Assembly (NCBI RefSeq): GCF_033115175.1
Contig: NC_084838.1
Location: 37,923,468-37,987,467, forward strand
Length of the DNA stretch: 64,000 nucleotides
From: Lepus europaeus
Taxonomy: Eukaryota > Chordata > Mammalia > Lagomorpha > Leporidae
Direction: 5' to 3'
The notes under the pieces are model-generated. The model saw only the letters and a list, made by a program, of their open reading frames with translations. It was not told where the DNA came from and searched no databases. The position numbers were made by a program, and so were the translations under genes. Shown here piece by piece: positions 34,031-44,482 of the stretch; positions within the stretch are counted from its first letter, which is position 1, and each line of letters begins with the position of its first letter.

Positions 34031-34756
34031 AACTCCTTCATGGAGAAGCAACAAGACCCCTACATTTCTAGAGTCCACAGTGCTAATCAACATTGGCATA
34101 TTGAAATTACCGATATACCTGTCTTTAACAGTCGCCCCTCAAATGGCCTGGTCGCCCACATTTCTGGGATAAAGAAGCCGATTTGTGAACACCCTCCCAC
34201 AGCTCATTTCCTCTGCCATGGACAGCTGAGAAAGGACCATCCCGGCCCTGGGGCTGTTTGGTTGGCTCAGATTTCCTCCCACTGGGGCTCTGCTCTCCTG
34301 CACTGTGTCTGATTGGCTGGGGCTGGCAGTCAATCTCTCAGGACAGGCCTCACCACCTCTAGTACTTCTTCCCTTCAGCAAAAATGATTGGTCTAGGAAA
34401 TGAGTATGTGATCCGTAAGGACCAATCAGAGTGCTTCCCTGGGATTTCTGTACACAAAACTCCCTCTCTGCTGTATGCTGTGATGTAGGGCTTAAGCTTT
34501 CAACAACTTTTTTTTTTTTTTTTAACCTGCATCAAGGAAACCAAATGGCAAGTGGGAAACAATTAGGTCAATATACAAATGGAAGAAAATCCCAGAAATA
34601 GAGGGAAAAAGAGAATTCTGTTTATTTGGCTTAAGCCTGGATTCAGCCAGGTACCTAGTGCCCTGGATCAACTGATCTTTAGTCTTTATATTAGATCGAT
34701 CTGGGATTCTTCTCCTTGCTCAGACTAGTGCAAAGCCCTTCTCGGAATGTTTGATT

Positions 34757-35097
34757 TTTTTTTACTTTTTTTAAATATTTATTTATTTGAAAGTCAGAGT
34801 TACACAGAGAGGAGAGGCAGAGAGAGAGAGAGAGAGGTCCTCTATCCGCTGGTTCACTCCCCAGATGGCAGCAATGGCTGGAGCTGCGCTGATCTGAAGC
34901 CAGGAGCCAGGAGCTTCTTTCTGGGTCTCCCACGTGGGTGCAGGGGCCCAAGGACTTGGGCCATCTTCTACTGCTTTCCTAGGTCACAGCAGAGAGCTGG
35001 ATCAGAAGTGGAGCAGCTGGGTCTCAAACCGGTGCCCGTATGGGATGCTGGAGCTTCAGGCCAGGACATCAACCCACTGAGCCACAGCGCCAGCCCC
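34757..35097 (-). mobile_element. CSINE, reverse, full length
   Basis: TTAAATATTTATTTATTTGA, GAAAGTCAGAGTTACACAGA, GGAGCTTCTTTCTGGGTCTC and the end CCACTGAGCCACAGCGCCAG give the complete reverse element. Another reverse copy begins immediately after it. Confidence 0.93.
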
Positions 35098-35416
35098 TTA
35101 TTTATCTATTTTGAAAGTCAGAGTTAGAGAAAGACACAGGAGACAGAGACAGAGGAGTCTTCCATCCTCTGGTTTACTCCCCAGAGGGCTGCAACAGCCA
35201 GTGCTGGAATGGTCTGAAGCCAGGAACCAAGAGTTTCTTCCAAGTCTCCCATATGGGCACAAGGGCCCAAGCGCTTGGACCGTCTTCTACTGCTTTCCCA
35301 GACCATCAGCAGGAAGCTGGATAGGAAGTGGAGCAGCCAGGACATGAACTGGCATCTTTATGGGATGCTGGCATCACAGTCAGAGGCTTTACCCACTATG
35401 CCGCAATACCGGCCCC
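35098..35416 (-). mobile_element. CSINE, reverse, abutting the previous copy
   Basis: TTATTTATCTATTTTGAAAG, CCAAGTCTCCCATATGGGCA, GGAAGCTGGATAGGAAGTGG and CTATGCCGCAATACCGGCCC run end to end. The junction with the preceding copy has no spacer, giving a head-to-tail pair. Confidence 0.92.
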
Positions 35417-36159
35417 ATCAGCATGGCTTTTGTTTGTTTTTGTTTAAGGTTTTATTTATTTGACTAATGCCTGTAACATGTTCCTGAAGGCTGAGACCAT
35501 TTTCTTGTAACTGGAGTGGCGCCTGGAGCCTCTGTCAGTGCTAGTGGAATCAGTGCCTGAACGTGCAAAGGAAGGACTGAAATAAAGGTCTTGCCTAGTT
35601 CTCTCGCTGGATTCAGGGACCATATCACTGGTCTTTACACCCCTCATCGTTCCCGGCATGCAATCACAGGAGATGGTCAGTGAACATGAGTTTAACATCA
35701 GCAGGTGCACAGTTTATGACAGCTAAGGTTACAGCATGAGCCATGGACCTAGAGCCCTAATCTGAGCTGAACTAAGAACGAAAATATTTTCATCACTATG
35801 GGGAACATTCCCTGCTCCAGGCACATTGGGGCTGCAGAAACGGCTGCCCAGCGCCCCCGCTCTGGGGGAGCACATGGTACAGTCCCGCTGTGGGGGTTGT
35901 TCCGACCCAGCACCTCTCCAGCTAACTATGACATCCTTCTCAGGTGTCACTGCTAAGGAGGGGCTGACTCACCTCCACAGCAGACAGCATTACACAAGCA
36001 CTGTGCACACACAGGCAGATCCAGAGTGCACCAGGACCCCGGGCATGTTGGCATGTTTCATACAACAGGCGTGGGGAAGCAAGCCAGGAGCCGGCTTTAA
36101 AACACAATATTTATTTATTACAACTGGCAGGAAAATGGAGAAAATTGCTGCTTAGATGG

Positions 36160-36300
36160 GGTTTTACATTTCGCAAAGCGTTGTGTAATCAACACGACTT
36201 CTCCCAACAATTCTCCAGGACAGCTTGCCCTTGGCATTCCCATCCGCAGCAGTGGAGAAGGGAGCGCGGGAAGGGGACAGGGAGCGCTGTGCTGTGCTTC
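36160..36300 (-). repeat. Possible MIR fragment, reverse
   Basis: TTTTACATTTCGCAAAGCGT, TGTGTAATCAACACGACTTC and 'tcccaacaattctccagg' resemble the reverse MIR 'tttacatgtattaactcatttaatcctcacaacaaccct' region. Confidence 0.4.
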
Positions 36301-36969
36301 TGTTGGGCGGAGCGTGAGCTGAGAGGAGAACTCTGGCCTAATTGAATGCAAGCACCATTTTGTTAGAATGCCCACTATGCTGCGCTGGGTCCTGGGAGCT
36401 GGCTGGACACAGCCCTGCATCTCATTCCAGGCTCTGGCCCATGTCTGGGTGACCTGTGTCTTACCAAGAGAGACAGATGGTGTGGCAGCTGCGTCACCTC
36501 CACCGAATGCTTTGCTTGGCCGTCTCGCTTTGGAAACTCTTTGCGAGTTGTTATCAGTCAGGCTCGGCCACGTAATGGTGCTACAACAAACAATCCCCAA
36601 ATCACAGTGCTTTTACACTGCAAAATTTCATTTCTACTTCAAGCCAACAGTGGGGGCAGGGGCTCTGCTCACTGCAGACACCCAGAGGCGCTGGCGGATG
36701 AAGTAGCTTTCATCTCAAACATCGTTGGTTAATGTGCTAAAGGAAAAAACAGATCACAGGAACTGTTGCATTGGTGGGATCTCAAGGCCTCATTTCAGCA
36801 CTGGCTTCTTGGCCAAAGCCAATCGCGTGGTTCCACCGAACCACAAGGCATCCGGGAAGTGCAAGGCTTCTGTCTCCAGAGGTGGAGAGGGCTGGAAATA
36901 CCTGGCACACGGCAGGAAAACTGCTGCACATGCCAGGAAAGCTGAAGCCACATTCTGGGCTGTTAGAGA

Positions 36970-37232
36970 ATGTTTGTGTGTTTGAGAAGGGGAAGGAGAG
37001 AGTACATGCATGAGAGAGACAGAAAGCTCCTATCCAAACACTTGAAGCAGCAGGGCCTTGGCCGGTGGAAGCTGGGTACCTGAAGCTCAATCCGGGACTT
37101 GCACCCTGATGCAGGGACCATCACCACTGCCTGTTGGGGTCTGTGTTAGCACGAAGCTAGAGTTAAGAGCCAAACCCAGGTACTCTGATGGGGCCTGGGG
37201 CATCTTAACTTACTAAAAGCCCACCTCAAAGC
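36970..37232 (-). mobile_element. Old CSINE-related element, reverse
   Basis: AAAGCTCCTATCCAAACACT, 'gctgggtacctgaagctcaa', 'gatgcagggaccatcaccac' and 'caaacccaggtactctgatg', then 'ggcatcttaacttactaaaa', follow an older lagomorph SINE consensus (aactcaatccaggtctcc...aacccaggcactccgatatggg...cttaaccgct). It is more diverged than the others. Confidence 0.55.
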
Positions 37233-37539
37233 CAAATCCTTGAGCTTGTCTTTAAGTTCAGGCAAATATCAACTCTGGAAAGAGGGGATTTTTTTTTTTT
37301 TTTTGCAACTGACTTCTTGTGCTTTTTTAGGAGAGCAAAAGAAAAACATTTAAGATCTGCTCAAAGATTGACTTTTACTAAAATCAAGAACATCTTGGAT
37401 ATCTTAAGGGGAAATTTCTAGTTAGTGCAGTAAGACAAGAAAAATAAATGGCCTACAGTTTACAAAGTGTGCAGATGGAATGGCTATGGACATAGGACAT
37501 GCTAAAGGCTACCAAAAAATCTAATTAGTGAACTTTGAC

Positions 37540-37835
37540 TAACTATGTAAAAAACCAGTATAAGAATCTATTGAATATCTATATATTAGGAGTGAACAAT
37601 TAGAAAATAGTATTAAATACCATTTATAATAGCACTCAAAAACTTAAAGATAAACTTAACAAAAGATATGAAAAACTTCTATGCTGAAACTATAAAACAA
37701 AGTTGAAAAGAATTTAAAAGACAAATTGAGTAAATGAAAGCTTGAAGTAAAAAGTAAATTGAAGACTCAATATTTTTATGAGATCAATTTTCCTCAACTG
37801 GATATAAAAATCTATTGTAATCCTAATCAGAAGGA
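37540..37835 (+). mobile_element. L1 LINE fragment, ORF2 3' part (piece 1)
   Basis: TTATAATAGCACTCAAAAAC, TTAAAGATAAACTTAACAAA, AGATATGAAAAACTTCTATG and CTGAAACTATAAAACAAAGT match the conserved L1 ORF2 tract before the C-terminus. Many stops show it is an old, dead copy. It continues after each inserted SINE. Confidence 0.85.
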
Positions 37836-38049
37836 TTTTTTTTAAATTTTATTTATTTATCTCTAAGGCAGAGTTAGAGAGGCAGAGGCAGAGAGAGAAG
37901 AAGTCTTCCACCTGCTGGTTCACTCCCTGAACGGCCGTAACATCTGGATCTCCATCAGAAGTGGAGCAGCCAGGACTCGCACCTGTGCCCCTATGGGATG
38001 CTGACACTACAGGCGGTGGCTTTACCAGCTATGCCACAGTGTCAGCCCC
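37836..38049 (-). mobile_element. CSINE, reverse, internally deleted, in the L1
   Basis: TTTATTTATTTATCTCTAAG and GCAGAGTTAGAGAGGCAGAG give the tail end. The middle is missing after CTCCCTGAACGGCCGTAAC, and CAGAAGTGGAGCAGCCAGGA through CTATGCCACAGTGTCAGCCC give the head. Confidence 0.85.
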
Positions 38050-38128
38050 AAAAGAATTTTACATTTTATTTGGAAAGGCAAAGGCTGATTGATAATGGCT
38101 GAAACAATCTCAAAAGTGAATTATAATG
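38050..38128 (+). mobile_element. L1 LINE fragment (piece 2)
   Basis: TTTTATTTGGAAAGGCAAAG and GATAATGGCTGAAACAATCT correspond to the L1 ORF2 'ggaaacaaaagagcc...caaagcaatcctgagc' stretch. It lies between two SINE insertions. Confidence 0.65.
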
Positions 38129-38460
38129 AGGCCAGTATTTTGGCACAGTGGGTAAGCTGCCTTCCGCAACGCCAGATTCTCGTATGGGCGCCGATTCTAG
38201 TTCTGGCTGCTCCACTTCTCATCCACATCCCTGCCAGTGCACCTAGGAAAGCAGTAGAAGGTGGATCAAGCGCTTGAGTCCCTGAACCCACATGGAAGAC
38301 CCAGAAGAAGATCCAGGCTCCTGACTTCTGCCTGGCCTAGCCCCAGCCAATGTGAACATTTGGGGCATGAACTAGTGGGACTAAGATCTCTCTCTCTCTC
38401 TGTTTGTCCCTCTCTCTGTGTAGCTCTGCCTTTTAAATAGATCAATAAATCTTTTTTAAA
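38129..38460 (+). mobile_element. CSINE, forward, in the L1
   Basis: GGCCAGTATTTTGGCACAGT, TTCTCGTATGGGCGCCGATT, CTGCTCCACTTCTCATCCAC and TTTTAAATAGATCAATAAAT are in order, with moderate divergence. Confidence 0.88.
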
Positions 38461-38514
38461 AGGTGAATTACAAGTTGAGGAGACTTGCCCTACCAGATTT
38501 CAAGAGTTACTAAG
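38461..38514 (+). mobile_element. L1 LINE fragment (piece 3)
   Basis: GAGACTTGCCCTACCAGATT and TCAAGAGTTACTA match the L1 'ataccagatttcaagacttactac' tract, which resumes after the next SINE. Confidence 0.8.
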
Positions 38515-38822
38515 GGGGCTGGCACTGTGGTGTAATGGGTAAAGCCACCAGCTGCAGTGCCAGCATCCTATATGGGCGTCAGTTCAAGTCCTGGATGTTT
38601 CACTTCCCATCCAGCTCTCTGCTATGGCCTAGGAAAGCAGTAGAAGATGGACCAAGTCCTTGGGCCCCTACACCCACGTGGGAGACCTGAAGAAGCTCCT
38701 GGCTCCGGATCAGTGTAGCTCCCGCCGTTGCGGCTAATTGGGGAGTGAACCAGTGGATGGAAGACTTCTCTCTCTGTGTGTAACTCTGACTTTCAAATAA
38801 ATAATAAATCTTTTTTAAAAAA
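38515..38822 (+). mobile_element. CSINE, forward, in the L1
   Basis: GGGGCTGGCACTGTGGTGTA, GTCCTTGGGCCCCTACACCC, GGGGAGTGAACCAGTGGATG and TTTCAAATAAATAATAAATC complete it. 'gttactaa' before and 'gacttactatga' after resemble a target-site duplication within the L1. Confidence 0.92.
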
Positions 38823-39105
38823 AGACTTACTATGAAGCTATAACAGTCAAAGCAGTGTGGTTTTGGTGAAAGGAAGGAGAAATCATTCAATAGAACAGAA
38901 CAGAGGGTCTAGACACAAGTCCACACATCCACTGTCACTCAACTTTTTACAAGGAAGGCACAGCAGTTAAATGGAGAAGGACAAACGGTACTGGAACAAC
39001 TGGACATCAAATGAGAAACAAAGAACCTTGACCCATCTCACACCATATATAAACACTACTTCAAGATGGTTACAAACCTAAAGGTTAAAAAAAAAAAAGT
39101 GAATC
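38823..39105 (+). mobile_element. L1 LINE fragment (piece 4)
   Basis: TTACTATGAAGCTATAACAG, TCAAAGCAGTGTGGTTTTGG, 'gggtctagacacaagtccac' and 'ggaacaactggacatcaaat' are the familiar L1 ORF2 C-terminal coding sequence, decayed. Confidence 0.88.
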
Positions 39106-39108
39106 ATA

Positions 39109-39435
39109 GGAGCAGGTGTTATGGGAGCAGGTGTTGTGGCGCAGTGGTTAAGGTGCCTCTGGGGACCCCTCAGCCCACATAAGGCTGGAGTCCCTGCTCT
39201 GCTTCTGATCCGGCTTCCTGCTAATGAGCACCCTGGTAGGCAACGAGTGATGGGTCATGTATTTGGGTCTCTGCTCCCCACATCAGAGACCAAGAAGGAG
39301 TTCTGGGCTCCTGGCTCTGGTCTGGCCCAGCCCTGGCTGTTGAAGGCATTTGGGGAATAAACCAGCAAATGGAAGAGCTCCCTCTCTCTTCTTCTGTCAC
39401 TCTGTCAAACAACTAAAAATAAACAAAACTTCTTT
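39109..39435 (+). mobile_element. CSINE, forward, with duplicated head
   Basis: GGAGCAGGTGTT occurs twice (39109-39120 and 39124-39135), so the head begins with a 15-bp tandem step. CTGCTCTGCTTCTGATCCGG, 'tttgggtctctgctccccac' and CTGTCAAACAACTAAAAATA complete a diverged copy. Confidence 0.85.
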
Positions 39436-39968
39436 TTTTAAAAGAGTGAGAACAATAAAATTATTTTAAAAGAGCATGGGATATCTTATATTGGGGAAAG
39501 CAAAGTTTTGTTAAGAACACAGAAAATATCAATTATAAACAAAAAAATTGAGAAAATGGACTTGATCAAACTTCAAGCTTATTCTCATCAGCAAGTGCTA
39601 TCAAGAAAATAAATAGGTAAGCCATAGACTGAAGGTATTTACAATACAACGTTGGACAAGACGACTTGTATCCAAAATATATAAGCTCCCATAACCCAAA
39701 AACAGAGGTAAGTAGTACAATTTATATTTTAAAAAGGTCAAAATACTTGAACAGGCACTTTACAAAGGAAGATATAGCAATGCCTAATAAGTGCACTACA
39801 GGTCACTTAACATCATCTGCCATCAGGAATTTGCAAATCAAAACTACGGTGCAAGGCCACCTGCCATCTAGAGTGGCTAAGATGACGCAGGACGTAAGTC
39901 ACATGCACTGTGGTTTGGTACAACCACTTCTGAAACTGTCCCACTATTTCTCGAAAAGTTAAACTTAT
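39436..39968 (+). mobile_element. L1 LINE fragment (piece 5)
   Basis: 'gaaaatggacttgatcaaac', 'ccataacccaaaaacagagg', GCACTTTACAAAGGAAGATA, 'atcaggaatttgcaaatcaa' and 'actacggtgcaaggccacct' reproduce the L1 ORF2 end (ggacattacaaaagaagatat...ggaaatgcaaatcaaaaccacaatgag). Confidence 0.88.
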
Positions 39969-39969
39969 G

Positions 39970-40280
39970 AGACCAGCACTGTGGCATAGCAGGTAAAGCT
40001 GCTGACTACAATGCCGGCGTCCCACATGGGCGCTGGTTTGTGTCCCAGCTGCTCGACTTCTGATCCAGCTCCCTGCTAATGCACCAGGGAAAGCAGCAGA
40101 GGATGGCCTAAGTGCCCTGGGCCTGCACCCACACGGGAGACCTATATGAAGCTCCTGGCTCCTGGCTTTGGTCTAGTTCAGCCCTCGCTGTTGTGGCCAT
40201 CTGGGGAGTGAATGAGAGAATGGAAGACCTCTCTCTCTCTAACGCTGACTTCCAAAATGAATAAATATTTTAAAAAGTTA
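39970..40280 (+). mobile_element. CSINE, forward, in the L1
   Basis: GAGACCAGCACTGTGGCATA, CGTCCCACATGGGCGCTGGT, CTGCTAATGCACCAGGGAAA, GGGGAGTGAATGAGAGAATG and CCAAAATGAATAAATATTTT define it. Confidence 0.88.
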
Positions 40281-40728
40281 AACATGCAAGAAAAGTAGCA
40301 CGAAAAGATGGCACGAATGTCCACAATCTTTGCGAAGCCCCTTGTAGACCTACTGTACGACCCAGTGACTTCACTTCCAGCATTCTTCCAAGAGAAGTAA
40401 AAGCCTGCGTCCACAGAGAGGCAGTACGAGGATTGGCACAGAGAAGGCAGCCACGAGAGATCAACACTGGCAGGAACCTGGCTGTCTACCATCAGGAGCA
40501 TGGGTTAGGAAGCTGTGTGTCGTCACTCAGTGGAATTCCACTCAGCAATAGGGAAAACCACCACAGATGCGTGCAGCAACATGGAGGACTCCCAAAGTAT
40601 GATGATAAATGGAAGAAGCCTGAAGCAAAAACTAATTCATGATTCCACTTCGTCTAGAACAGGCCCAATGACTTGTACTAACAGAACTCAGATTAGTTGA
40701 GGTGGGGGCTGCCTGGAAAAGCCCTGTC
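40281..40728 (+). mobile_element. L1 LINE fragment (piece 6, ORF2 end and 3'UTR)
   Basis: 'acgacccagtgacttcactt', 'ctggctgtctaccatcagga', 'tggaattccactcagcaata', 'gcaacatggaggactcccaa' and 'gattagttgaggtgggggct' follow the end of old L1M-type elements. The next SINE interrupts the 3'UTR. Confidence 0.85.
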
Positions 40729-41060
40729 TTTTTTTTTTTTTAAGATTTATTTATTTGAAAGTCAGAGTTACACAGAGAGGAGAGGCAAAGAAAGAGAAAG
40801 GTCTTCCATCCACTAATTCACTCCCCAGTTGGCCACAATGGCTGGAGCTGCACTGATCCAAAGCCAGGAGCCAGGAGCTTCCTTTAGGTCTCCCACATGG
40901 GTGCAGGGGCCCAAGGACTTGGACCATCTTCTACTATTTTCCCAGCCCACAGCAGAGAGCAGGATTGGAAATGGAGCAGCTGGGACTCGAACCGGTGCCC
41001 ATATGGGATGCCGGCATTGCAGGTGGCGACTCTACCTGCTACGCCACAGCACCCGCCCCC
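40729..41060 (-). mobile_element. CSINE, reverse, full length, in the L1 3'UTR
   Basis: TTTAAGATTTATTTATTTGA, AAGTCAGAGTTACACAGAGA, TTTAGGTCTCCCACATGGGT and CTACGCCACAGCACCCGCCC span a whole, low-divergence copy. Confidence 0.94.
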
Positions 41061-41142
41061 AAAGCCCTGTCTTAATAATGTGCTTGTGAAACTGATGGAA
41101 CACACACTTAGGACCCGAAGAGCTCAATACAAATTACACCAG
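41061..41142 (+). mobile_element. L1 LINE 3' end (piece 7)
   Basis: GTGCTTGTGAAACTGATGGA, ACACACACTTAGGACCCGAA and 'caatacaaattacacc' match the old L1 3'UTR 'actcatcgaactgtacactt...tgtaaattatacc', closing the element. Confidence 0.7.
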
Positions 41143-41222
41143 CGGGGTCGGCCGCCACCTGCAAGGGAGGCGGGGCAGTCACGCCCCTGGGATACTCCAG
41201 GTAAAGTCAGAGCTCCATCACC

Positions 41223-41254
41223 GGGCAGAAGGGCAGAAGGGCAGAAGGGCAGAA
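41223..41254. repeat. Short tandem repeat, 8-bp unit (GGGCAGAA) x 4
   Basis: Four perfect GGGCAGAA copies follow one another directly, ending in GGAATCG. The array is short but perfect, hence possibly recent or length-variable. Confidence 0.95.
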
Positions 41255-41684
41255 GGAATCGTGGGTGGGAAACTGGACACCCGCACAATCCCAAGGCCGG
41301 CCTGGGTCTCACAGCTCGCCTGGTAGTATCCCATTATGCAGTTGGCAGATTCTCTGCTACATAAAGTATCGAAACCCAGCACCACCAGTTGGAGGAACTG
41401 CAGGTGCTTAGCTGGAGAACGTAACATTGAGAAGACCACAGGGCTGCTTACAAATTCCAGAAGCTCAGAGGACAAGGCATTTCAGTTCCTCCAACGACCC
41501 CCAAGAGTAGGGAAAGATCAATGGGAAGAGGCTTCACTGTGGGAGAGCCTTGCTCCTCCCCAGAGTCTCCGGGGAGTCCAGTGGAGAAGACATAGCCGAC
41601 AGGACCCACAGTGACAGAAGCAGAGCCAGAGCCCAACGCTCCTCCCTGCCCACTCACCCTGTGCCCACTTCAGTGGCATCGGGG

Positions 41685-41900
41685 AGGCAGTGTGGCTCAG
41701 TGGGGAGCACAGAGACTCCAGAGTCACACAGGCAGTGTGTCCACCGTGAACAAGCTCAGGGCCTTTGGGTTGGTGAACATTTCTGACCTTCAGTTTTTCC
41801 ATCTGTAAAATGGGACTGGCTGATATGATTGAGAGAGTGTATGTGAAATAGCAGGGCACCTGGCACACAGCAAGCCAGTGCCCAGGAAACAGCGGCTACG
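41685..41900 (+). repeat. MIR SINE, forward orientation
   Basis: 'gcagtgtggctcagtgggga', 'gactccagagtcacacaggc', 'tcagtttttccatctgtaaa', 'atgggactggctgatatgat' and 'gggcacctggcacacagcaa' cover nearly all of the MIR consensus in order. Confidence 0.85.
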
Positions 41901-41984
41901 CTTATCGACCCTGGAGAGTGTGCTAGCCACTGCCAGTGACCTTTCCACAGCCCACAGCCCGCATCCTCCAAGCCGGGAAACATC

Positions 41985-42480
41985 TGGGCCCTTTGCAGTG
42001 TGCCTGCGAGTCATGCAGTGCGGGAGTGCTAATTAAAACCGCGACTCTGTTTGCATTATCAAATGTCAGGGTTTTTTTTTTTTTCCCCTTCCCACAGAGC
42101 AAAGATTTTTCTTATCAAAAATCTATTCACTAAAATGCTAATGATCGTCAGTGATTAGAAACTGCTGCTCAAATTTGCAGGGTCCCCACGGGCCTCTCAG
42201 ACATGGCTTGTAACTTGTCAGTTGAAGAAATGTTCTCAACAAGTCAAACTTTGCTGTTGAAAAAAAAAAAAAAAACGTTTAAAAAAAAAAAAAAAAGATT
42301 TCATTTCCTTAACGCTTCACTGTGCCGGTCCAGGAGGGACTTCTGAGTTAAATGACAGAGACCACATTATTACTCGTGGAGTCAGTTCTAATAGAAGTCT
42401 CGCCAGGCGCCGTATCCTCAGACAGGCCCCGAAAACCTGCTCATAAAAGTCCCTCCCGCTCATCTTCATTTCAATAAGCG
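41985..42480. promoter_or_regulatory. Candidate conserved non-coding element with two A-runs
   Basis: Repeat-free words include GAGTGCTAATTAAAACCGCG, GTTTGCATTATCAAATGTCA, 'atgctaatgatcgtcagtga' and 'acattattactcgtggagtc'. Two A-runs (42259-42275, 42280-42296) split the block. Homeodomain-like TAAT sites are frequent. Function is inferred from composition. Confidence 0.3.
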
Positions 42481-42889
42481 TTTAGTTCGCCCAGAAGAGG
42501 CCCAGTGAGCCATGTGCTTTGATCATCTTCTCTCGGCCTCCCTCCTCCTCTGAGGTCACATCTTCAGCGCTGCCTGCCTCCACCTGCAGCCACCGTCCCA
42601 GAGCCGCCAGCTGTCCTCCGTGGTCAGCGCGGGGGACCTGGGGCTCCCGCAGAACGAGCTGGGCCAGTGCCATGGCGGGGCAGCTCATCCCGGGCTCTGG
42701 GCTGCCCTGGCACATGGGGGCACGTGCAGGCCTCTCCCAGGAACTGACATGCACTTGCCCTGCCTGTCTTGGTTCTGGGTAGATTCCAAGATATACACAG
42801 CGGCACTGTGGCCGTCCAGTCATTGTAGACATGGGTAGAAGTTTGGTGCGTCCTCTTCCTTAGCCCAGCTGGAGGGGGTGGAGTCAGGA

Positions 42890-43085
42890 GGACCTGGTTC
42901 CGAGTCACGGTTAGAACATAGACTTTGCAGACAGACAGGCCTGGGTTTAATTTCAGCTCAACCATTCTCTCTCATTCAGTCAAGAAATATTCTCAAACAC
43001 CTATCTTGTACCAGGTACTGTGCTGGACACTGGTAGCAGGGCGCTGAGCCAGAGGTTGCTCCTGACACTGACAGTCTCGGGGAAC
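42890..43085. repeat. MIR and reverse L2 fragments, adjacent
   Basis: 'tgcagacagacaggcctggg' and 'tttaatttcagctcaaccat' match forward MIR. 'cattcagtcaagaaatattc', 'accaggtactgtgctggaca' and 'ctggtagcagggcgctgag' match reverse L2. Confidence 0.65.
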
Positions 43086-43103
43086 AAACAACCATCAATT
43101 CAT

Positions 43104-43424
43104 GGGGCCAGCACTGTGGCGTAGTGGACTAACCCTCTGCCTGCAGTACCAGTATCCCATACGGGCGCCAGTTCGAGTCCTGGTTGCTCCACTTCTGATC
43201 CAGCTCCCTCCTGTGGCCTGGGAAAGCAGTAGAAGATGGCTCAAGTGCTTGGGCCCCTGCACCCTCATGGGAGACCTAGAAGAAGCTCCTGGCTTTGGAT
43301 CGGTTCAGCCCTGGCCGCTGCAGCCATCTAAGGGGTGAACCAACGGAAGGAAGACCTCTCTCTCTGACTCTGCCTATCTGTAACACTGCCTTTCAATTAG
43401 ATAAACAAATCTTTTAAAAAGAAC
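43104..43424 (+). mobile_element. CSINE, forward, near full length
   Basis: GGGGCCAGCACTGTGGCGTA, TATCCCATACGGGCGCCAGT, GTGCTTGGGCCCCTGCACCC and TTTCAATTAGATAAACAAAT define it. Confidence 0.93.
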
Positions 43425-43499
43425 CTAGAGAATTCAGAAAAAAAAAAAAATACATGGTTACAGGCGCTGATGACTGTTTGGCCAGGCCTGGAACTCCAT

Positions 43500-43655
43500 T
43501 AGAACGCCAAGTACCCGGGCCCTCCTCCACTGCTTTCCCAGGCGCATTAGCAGGAAGCTGGATCGGAAGTGGAACAGCCAGTACTTGAACCAGCGCCCAT
43601 ATGGGATGCTGGCATTGCAGGTGGTGGCTTAACCACTACACCAACAGAGGCCCTG
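43500..43655 (-). mobile_element. CSINE, reverse, only the head half
   Basis: AAGTACCCGGGCCCTCCTCC, GGAAGCTGGATCGGAAGTGG and CCACTACACCAACAGAGGCC are the head half. The tail half is missing. With the forward copy ~80 bp upstream it forms an inverted pair. Confidence 0.8.
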
Positions 43656-44482
43656 GTCTTAAAGGGTGGTCTCGGACCAGAAGTATCAACATCACCTGGG
43701 AACATGCTAGAAATGCAGTTTCTCAGGTCCTGCCCCAGACATCCTGGATCAGGAGTGAGGTGGGGATGGGGTGAGGCCTCCCAGTGGCTCTGGTGTAGGC
43801 TCAGCTTGGCAGGGGTGCAGAATGCCAGTGACTGGCCTAAGGAAGAGGGGGTCACGGTGAGCCTCGGGGATGAGGAGGATGTGGGCGAGAGCCTGAGAAA
43901 GGGCACCCCTGGCCGTGTGCACGTGAGCCTGTTTCCTCAGCTGATCTGAGGTTTGACTGTCACGGGGTTGTGATGGAGACTCTTGTTCACCATTATTTTT
44001 ATTTATTTCAGAACATGATGCCAGCAGGTGCCAGCTCGTGTACCCCCCCCCACACACACACACACTAAAAAGATAGCAAGGAGGCCTCTGGGAGGTTCCC
44101 AGGCACAGCCCGAGACTCCAGCCTGAGGCTGGGCCAGAAGCAGGAGCAGCAAAGTCCCCGAGGAGGCACTGCGGTGCAGGGGCAATGGCACAGCTCCACT
44201 CGCACCCCCTCACCCCTGTAAGTTCTGTTTGCAGAGAATGCCTAAGTGCCTAGGCTTTGGTGCATTTTTAAAGGAACACAGTCCCTGGCAGATCCTCCCA
44301 ACCAGAGCCTTTGGTCTGCAGGAGGGAGGCTTGTCTGAGAATCAGAGAAGTCCTGGCCAGCAGCAGCCATTCTGTGAATCACAGCCAACCGCCTCCCGAG
44401 CGCAAGGTTGCTGACCCCAGGGGCTTGTGATTCAGCTGAGGGGTAGAAGACACATAAACAGCCGCCCAGAACACAGGGCGCA

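Noticed and set aside
41223..41254. CRISPR-like direct repeats
   Set aside because: Four contiguous 8-bp units without spacers are a simple tandem repeat in a mammalian genome.
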